This document shows, in pieces, positions 59,721-64,000 of a stretch of DNA of 64,000 nucleotides. The stretch is taken from NCBI RefSeq assembly GCF_040549485.1, contig NZ_JBEPTK010000003.1, positions 248,001-312,000 of the forward strand. Direction: 5' to 3'. Position 1 is the first letter of the stretch; each line of letters starts with the position of its first letter. The notes under the pieces were generated by a model, which was given only the letters and a program-made list of their open reading frames with translations, was not told the DNA's origin and made no database searches. The DNA is from Constrictibacter sp. MBR-5 (lineage in GTDB: Bacteria; Pseudomonadota; Alphaproteobacteria; JAJUGE01). Both the position numbers and the translations under genes were made by a program.

Positions 59721-60590
59721 ATGACCGCATCCGCCCCCGACCGCCTGCGCGCCCTGCTGGCGCAGCCCGACTTCGTCGTGATGCCGGCGGTGTGGGATGG
59801 GCTCAGCGCCAAGCTGGCGGCCGCGGCCGGGTTCAAGACGGCGTTCCTCTCGGGCTCCTGCGTCGCGGCGAGCCGGCTCGGCGGGCCGGACCTCGACCTC
59901 GTCTCGTTCGGCGAGATGTTCGACAGCTTCCAGATGGTGCACGGCGCGGCGCCGCAGACGCTGGTCCTGGCCGACGGCGACCACGGCTACGGCAACGCGA
60001 TGAACGTGCAGCGCACCGTGCGCGCCTATGGCCGGGCCGGCGCCGCCGCCGTGCTGATCGAGGACAAGATCACGCCGCGCGCCCTGACCGCCGCCGGCAA
60101 GCCCTGCCTGCCGCGCGAGGACGCCCGCATGAAGATCCGCGCCGCGGTCGAGGCGGCGAAGGAGAGCGGCATCCTGGTGCTGGCGCGCACCGACTGCCGC
60201 CCGACCCAGGGCATCGACGAGGCGGTGGCGCGCATCGAGATGTATGTGGAGGAGGGGGCCGACATCCTCTTCCTCGACTCGCCGGCCGACGACGACGAGG
60301 TGCGCCGGGCGGTCGCCGCCGCCGCCGGCCGGCCGTCCTTCGCGGTGCTGTCGCCCGGCGCGCCGCGCGCCACGCCGTCGCAGAAGCAGGCCGCCGAACT
60401 GGGCTTCAAGATCGGCACCTACCCGACCGGCATGCTGTCGCCCGCCGCCGCCGGGATGAAGGCGGGCCTCGCCGCCCTCGCCGCCGGCGAAGCCGAGGCC
60501 GCCTCGGCCATGGCCCCGGCCGAACTGCGTGACACTCTGGGCTACGGCGACTACGACCGCATGGCCAAGCCGTTCATCGTGCAGGGATAA
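59721..60590 (+). CDS. Isocitrate lyase/PEP mutase family protein, 289 aa
   Basis: The barrel is of the phosphoenolpyruvate mutase/oxaloacetate decarboxylase group: FVVMPAVWDGLSAKLAAAAGFKTAFLSGSCVAAS, VLADGDHGYGNAMNVQRTVRAYGRAGAAAVLIEDKITPRA (the Mg-binding D/E residues), ILVLARTDCRPTQGIDEAVARIEMYVEEGADILFLDSPAD. It lacks the KKCGH motif of true isocitrate lyases. The reaction is probably C-C or C-P bond cleavage on a 2-keto or carboxyphospho acid; the substrate is unknown. It is followed by a double VOC protein and an M20 amidohydrolase on the same strand. Confidence 0.9.
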   Translation: MTASAPDRLRALLAQPDFVVMPAVWDGLSAKLAAAAGFKTAFLSGSCVAASRLGGPDLDLVSFGEMFDSFQMVHGAAPQTLVLADGDHGYGNAMNVQRTVRAYGRAGAAAVLIEDKITPRALTAAGKPCLPREDARMKIRAAVEAAKESGILVLARTDCRPTQGIDEAVARIEMYVEEGADILFLDSPADDDEVRRAVAAAAGRPSFAVLSPGAPRATPSQKQAAELGFKIGTYPTGMLSPAAAGMKAGLAALAAGEAEAASAMAPAELRDTLGYGDYDRMAKPFIVQG

Positions 60591-60672
60591 GGCGGGGCGG
60601 GCAGGGCGCGGCGCCCTTTCCATCGCCTGCCGCGGCGGCTAGCATCGCCGCCTGCCAAGAGGAGGAGCTGCG

Positions 60673-62619
60673 GTGACGGCACTGGAACTCGACCATGTCG
60701 GATTCATGGTCCACGGGCTCGATGCCGGCGAGGCGTTGTGGCGCCGGCTGGGCTTCACCCTGTCGCGCCGCAGCCGCCAGATGGGCTTCGACAAGGCGAC
60801 CGGGACGACGCAGAACTGGGCCTCGGCCAACCACATCGTGCCGCTGCGGCGGGGCTATCTGGAGCTGATCGGCATCGTCGACCCGGCGGCGCCGAACCCG
60901 TGGGCCGGCCATCTGGCGAAGGGCGAGGGGGCACACATCCTGGCCATCCGCTGCGGCCGGGCCGATCCGACCTATGAGCGGCTGGGCGCGGTACAGGACG
61001 CCTTCGACCCGCCGGTCGACCGGCGGCGGCAGGCGCCCTACGGCGACGGCGAGCGCGAGATGCGCTTCCGCAACATCTTCAGCCGCGACGCGGCGACGCC
61101 TGAGGCGCGCTGGATCCTGATCGAGCACCAGACGCCCGAGGTCATCTGGCAGGACGCGCTGATGACCCACGCCAACGGCGCCGTTTCGCTGGAAGAGGTG
61201 GTGCTCTGCGGCCGCGACACGCGCACGCTCACCGACCGCGTCGGCGGCATCCTGAGCGACGCCACCCAGCAGTTTGAGGCGGGCGTCACGCATTTCGCGG
61301 CCCGCGGCGGCGGCAGCATCGCGGTGGCCGACCCGGTGGCCTTCGCGGCACTCTACGAGGACGAGCGGCCGCCGGAGCGGCCCTGCATCGCCGCCGTGCG
61401 CATCGGCGTCGCCAACGTCGCGCGCTCCTTCGATTATCTGACGGCGGCCGGCTTCGTCGCGCACCGCGGCGAGCGGCCCGACAGCTTCTGGATCAGCGCC
61501 GCCGAGGCCGGCGGCTGCGTCCTGGAGTTCGTGCAGGCGGACCGCAGCCTCGTCGCCGACACCCCGTCCATCACCGCCGTGTCCGCCGGGTCGGCCACGA
61601 CGCCGACCTGGACCGTCACCGCCGACCCGGCACCCGTGGCCGCACCGACCGCCGCACCGGAGGCCTCACCGCCGGCAGCACCGATCCGCCTCGACCTCGC
61701 CGACCTGCAGCTCGACCATATCGGCGTGGCGGTCGGCGACCTGGACATGGGCGAGGCGACCTACGAGCGGCTGGGCTTCCGCCTGACGCCGCGCAGCCTG
61801 CACTCCGGCGCCATCACGCCCGGCGGGCCGGTCGAGCCTTGGGGCTCGGGCAACCACTGCGCGATGTTCGTGCGCGGCTATCTCGAGATCCTCGGCATCA
61901 CCGACCCGAACCTGCACAGCTCGGCCAAGGCGATGCTGGCGAAGTACGAGGGGGCGCACATCGTCGCCTTCGGCGTGAAGGACGCGGCCGGCGCCTACGA
62001 GACGCTCAGCCGGCGCACGCCGGGCATCAACCCGATGCGCGCCCTGGAGCGCGACGCCGCCTACGGCTCCGGCACGCGGCGGGCGAAGTTCCGTAACGTC
62101 TACACCACGGCCGAGGCCTTCCCCGAGGCGCGCTTCATCTTCATCGAGCATGTGACGCCGGAGGTCATCTGGCAGCCGACGCTCCTCGACCACCCCAACG
62201 GCACGCTGGGCATCCTGGAGGTCGCGATCTGCACCGCCAACTTGGCGGAGAGCCGGATGCGGCTCGCCGGCCTGCTCGGCGCCGAACCGGACGAGGACGC
62301 GCATGGCGGCCTGGTCTGGCGGCTTGGCCGCGGCGCGCTGCGGCTGCTGTCGGAATCCGCGCTGGAACGCTGGGCGCCGGGCACGCGGCCGCCGCACGTC
62401 CCCTGCGTCTGCGGCCTCGTACTGGAGGTCGGGCACCTGCACAAGACGCGCGACATCCTGGAGGCACAGGGAGTCGAGACGCACGACTATGTGCACGATC
62501 ATGCGGACGACCGGCCGGCGCTGCGTATCGACGCCGCCGAGACGCACGGCATCGTCCTCGCCTTCGTCGAGGCGGAAGACCGCACCCACCCGCAGGAACC
62601 GCTCGTCGGACCGCAATAG
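60673..62619 (+). CDS. Fused double VOC-family protein (glyoxalase/bleomycin-resistance fold), 648 aa
   Basis: Two homologous halves are visible. The first starts LELDHVGFMVHGLDAGEALWRRLGFTLSRRS and contains RFRNIFSRDAATPEARWILIEHQTPEVIWQDALMTHANG; the second starts LQLDHIGVAVGDLDMGEATYERLGFRLTPRS and contains KFRNVYTTAEAFPEARFIFIEHVTPEVIWQPTLLDHPNG. A Pro/Ala linker (about 298-342) joins them. Each half keeps the HxG..V metal-type histidine and the IEHxTPE glutamate of VOC proteins. GTG at 60673 has GGAGGAG upstream. Each half resembles single-unit homologues of about 300 residues. Function (dioxygenase, isomerase or lyase) is unknown. Confidence 0.87.
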   Translation: MTALELDHVGFMVHGLDAGEALWRRLGFTLSRRSRQMGFDKATGTTQNWASANHIVPLRRGYLELIGIVDPAAPNPWAGHLAKGEGAHILAIRCGRADPTYERLGAVQDAFDPPVDRRRQAPYGDGEREMRFRNIFSRDAATPEARWILIEHQTPEVIWQDALMTHANGAVSLEEVVLCGRDTRTLTDRVGGILSDATQQFEAGVTHFAARGGGSIAVADPVAFAALYEDERPPERPCIAAVRIGVANVARSFDYLTAAGFVAHRGERPDSFWISAAEAGGCVLEFVQADRSLVADTPSITAVSAGSATTPTWTVTADPAPVAAPTAAPEASPPAAPIRLDLADLQLDHIGVAVGDLDMGEATYERLGFRLTPRSLHSGAITPGGPVEPWGSGNHCAMFVRGYLEILGITDPNLHSSAKAMLAKYEGAHIVAFGVKDAAGAYETLSRRTPGINPMRALERDAAYGSGTRRAKFRNVYTTAEAFPEARFIFIEHVTPEVIWQPTLLDHPNGTLGILEVAICTANLAESRMRLAGLLGAEPDEDAHGGLVWRLGRGALRLLSESALERWAPGTRPPHVPCVCGLVLEVGHLHKTRDILEAQGVETHDYVHDHADDRPALRIDAAETHGIVLAFVEAEDRTHPQEPLVGPQ

Positions 62620-62629
62620 GACCAGCCGC

Positions 62630-63808
62630 ATGCCGATCATCAACCGCATCGCCGAGTTCCAGTCCGAGCTGACCGCCTGGCGGCGCGAGCTGCACCGCCA
62701 TCCGGAGACGGCGTTCGAGGAGGAGTGGACCTCGGCCTTCGTCGCGGAGAAGCTGGAGTCCTTCGGCCTGGAGGTGCACCGCAACATCGCGAAGACCGGG
62801 CTGGTCGCCGTCCTGCGCGGCCAGACGGACAACGGCCGGGCGATCGGCCTGCGCGCCGACATGGACGCCCTCGACATCACCGAGGCGACGGGCGTGCCCT
62901 ACGCCTCCGAGCGGCCCGGCAAGATGCACGCCTGCGGCCATGATGGGCACACGGTGATGCTGCTCGGCGCCGCCCGCTACATGGCGGAGACGCGCAACTT
63001 CGACGGCACCGTCTACTTCGTCTTCCAGCCGGCCGAGGAGAACGAGGGCGGTGCCCGCGTGATGATCGAGGAAGGCCTGTTCGACCGGTTCCCGATGGAC
63101 GCGGTCTACGGCATGCACAACCGGCCGGGCCTGCCCGTCGGCCGCATGCAGATGCGCGAGGGCCCGTCGATGGCGGGCTTCGACATCTTCGAGATCACGA
63201 TCGACGGCTACGGCACCCACGCCGCCCGGCCGCACCAGGGCATCGACCCGGTGGTCGTCCAGGCGCAGATCGTCATGGCGCTGCAGACCATCGCCAGCCG
63301 GCAGGTCGACCCGATCGAGAGCGTCGTGCTGAGCGTCACCCAGGTGCACGGCGGCGACACCTGGAATGTCATTCCGCCCCGCGTGGTGTTGCGCGGCACG
63401 GTCCGCTGCTTCAAGCCGGAGGTGCAGGACCAGACCGAGGCATCGATGCGGCGCATCTGTGCCAACATCGCCGCCGCCTACGACGCGCGGGTGGAGGTGC
63501 GCTACGAGCGGCGCTATCCGCCGCTGAGCAACGATCCGGCGCACATTGCGCTCTGCGCGGAGGTCGCGTCGGAGGTCTGCGGCGCCGACAACGTGACCGT
63601 CGGGTCGCCGCCCGGCATGGGCTCGGAGGACTTCGCCTTCATGCTGCAGGAGAAGCCCGGCGCCTACGTCAACATCGGCAACGGCGCCCTCGGCCAGCAT
63701 GGCGGCACCGTCGTGCACAATCCCGGCTACGACTTCAACGACGAGGCGCTGACCTGGGGCGCGACCTTCTGGACGCGGCTCGCGGAAAAGGCGCTGCCGC
63801 GCGGCTAG
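62630..63808 (+). CDS. M20-family metal-dependent amidohydrolase, 392 aa
   Basis: Signature motifs: LRADMDALDITEATG, MHACGHDGHTVMLLGAA (metal ligands), FVFQPAEENEGGARVMIEEGLFD, YGMHNRPGLPVG, and GYGTHAARPHQGIDP in the dimerisation domain. The last motif MGSEDFAFMLQEKPGAYVNIGNG is typical of the hippurate/N-acyl-L-amino acid hydrolase group. It removes acyl groups from amino acids or indole-3-acetyl conjugates in the cytoplasm; substrate unknown. It starts 11 bases after the VOC gene. Confidence 0.93.
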   Translation: MPIINRIAEFQSELTAWRRELHRHPETAFEEEWTSAFVAEKLESFGLEVHRNIAKTGLVAVLRGQTDNGRAIGLRADMDALDITEATGVPYASERPGKMHACGHDGHTVMLLGAARYMAETRNFDGTVYFVFQPAEENEGGARVMIEEGLFDRFPMDAVYGMHNRPGLPVGRMQMREGPSMAGFDIFEITIDGYGTHAARPHQGIDPVVVQAQIVMALQTIASRQVDPIESVVLSVTQVHGGDTWNVIPPRVVLRGTVRCFKPEVQDQTEASMRRICANIAAAYDARVEVRYERRYPPLSNDPAHIALCAEVASEVCGADNVTVGSPPGMGSEDFAFMLQEKPGAYVNIGNGALGQHGGTVVHNPGYDFNDEALTWGATFWTRLAEKALPRG

Positions 63809-63817
63809 GCGGCCGGT

Positions 63818-64000
63818 TCAGCCGGTCGGGTAGAGGCCGGCGACCCGCGCGCGGAGCTGGGTGAGCGCCAGCACGGCGTCGAGCACCGGCGTGTCCACGC
63901 CGACGAGGTCGCCGAGCTCGGCCACGGCCGCGACGAGGGCGTCGATCTCCATCGGGCGGCCGCGCTCCAGGTCCTGCAGCATCGAGGTGCGGTGGTCACC
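63818..64000 (-). CDS. panE: 2-dehydropantoate 2-reductase (PanE/ApbA), C-terminal fragment
   Basis: The minus strand reads, at the visible end, DHRTSMLQDLERGRPMEIDALVAAVAELGDLVGVDTPVLDAVLALTQLRARVAGLYPTG-stop. HxTSMLQDLExGRPxEIDALxGAxxxxGxxxGVxTPxxxxxxALxxLR is the ketopantoate reductase C-terminal signature. The enzyme reduces 2-dehydropantoate to pantoate with NADPH. The N-terminal two-thirds lies right of the window. It converges on the M20 gene with a nine-base gap. Confidence 0.9.
   Translation of the reverse strand, partial: GDHRTSMLQDLERGRPMEIDALVAAVAELGDLVGVDTPVLDAVLALTQLRARVAGLYPTG

Noticed and set aside
1-64000. CRISPR arrays
   Set aside because: No set of regularly spaced identical 25-40 base repeats was seen, and no cas-like protein is encoded. 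The only spaced repeats (59.4-59.6 kb) have two or three units.

Overview
The window is a GC-rich (about 70% by eye) piece of a bacterial chromosome, densely coded on both strands. The mnmG-mnmE pair with a near-consensus parS site between them, a type II lumazine synthase (RibH2), a CycM-like anchored cytochrome c, PilZ and GGDEF/EAL proteins and many acyl-CoA, ABC-transport and aldolase genes point to an alphaproteobacterium, most likely of the Rhodospirillales type. This placement rests on gene content and order, not on a phylogeny. The parS site suggests that the left end lies close to the replication origin.

Layout, left to right. 1-4 kb: tRNA-modification genes mnmG (cut by the window edge) and mnmE, a PAS-domain protein and a DUF6489 protein, all on the minus strand. 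4-10.4 kb: a DUF255 thioredoxin-fold protein, a small secreted protein, an HNH nuclease, two tandem class II aldolases and a divergent enolase-superfamily enzyme. 10.4-15.8 kb: tRNA-Thr(TGT), a relic of an IS481-type transposase, and a complete branched-chain-amino-acid-type ABC importer (binding protein, LivG, LivF, LivH, LivM) with a probable promoter. 16-30.4 kb: an MFS transporter, PilZ protein, SthA transhydrogenase, aldehyde dehydrogenase, an AidB-like acyl-CoA dehydrogenase divergent from a LysR regulator, a chemoreceptor with a clear terminator, prephenate dehydratase, KdsB, cytochrome c, a HisN-type phosphatase and an ElyC-like protein.

30.4-38.6 kb is the most interesting part. A class III nucleotide cyclase/ATPase/TPR regulator is divergent from a tightly overlapping four-gene set: cytoplasmic subtilisin-like S8 peptidase, radical SAM/SPASM enzyme, PqqD-like peptide-binding protein and a 179-residue protein of unknown function. 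A Crp/Fnr-type regulator converges on its far end. The set has the parts of a peptide- or protein-modifying pathway (recognition, radical chemistry, proteolysis), possibly under cyclic-nucleotide control; its substrate is not identified.

38.6-50 kb: a membrane sulfatase-like protein, two enoyl-CoA hydratases, MFS transporter, MscS-type channel, Baeyer-Villiger-type monooxygenase, RidA-like protein, an orphan peptide-binding protein, a PRC-barrel protein and an EamA exporter. 50.3-56.9 kb: an FMN riboswitch in front of ribH, an omega-aminotransferase, a PAS-GGDEF-EAL protein, an enoyl-CoA hydratase, a pair of oppositely oriented REP-like palindromes, an orphan 50-residue peptide with a RiPP-leader-like motif, and rmuC. 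57-59.7 kb is accessory-looking: a lower-GC membrane-protein gene between imperfect direct repeats, palindromic and tandem repeats, and little coding. 59.7-64 kb: a PEP mutase/isocitrate lyase family enzyme, a fused double VOC protein, an M20 amidohydrolase and the C-terminal end of a ketopantoate reductase.
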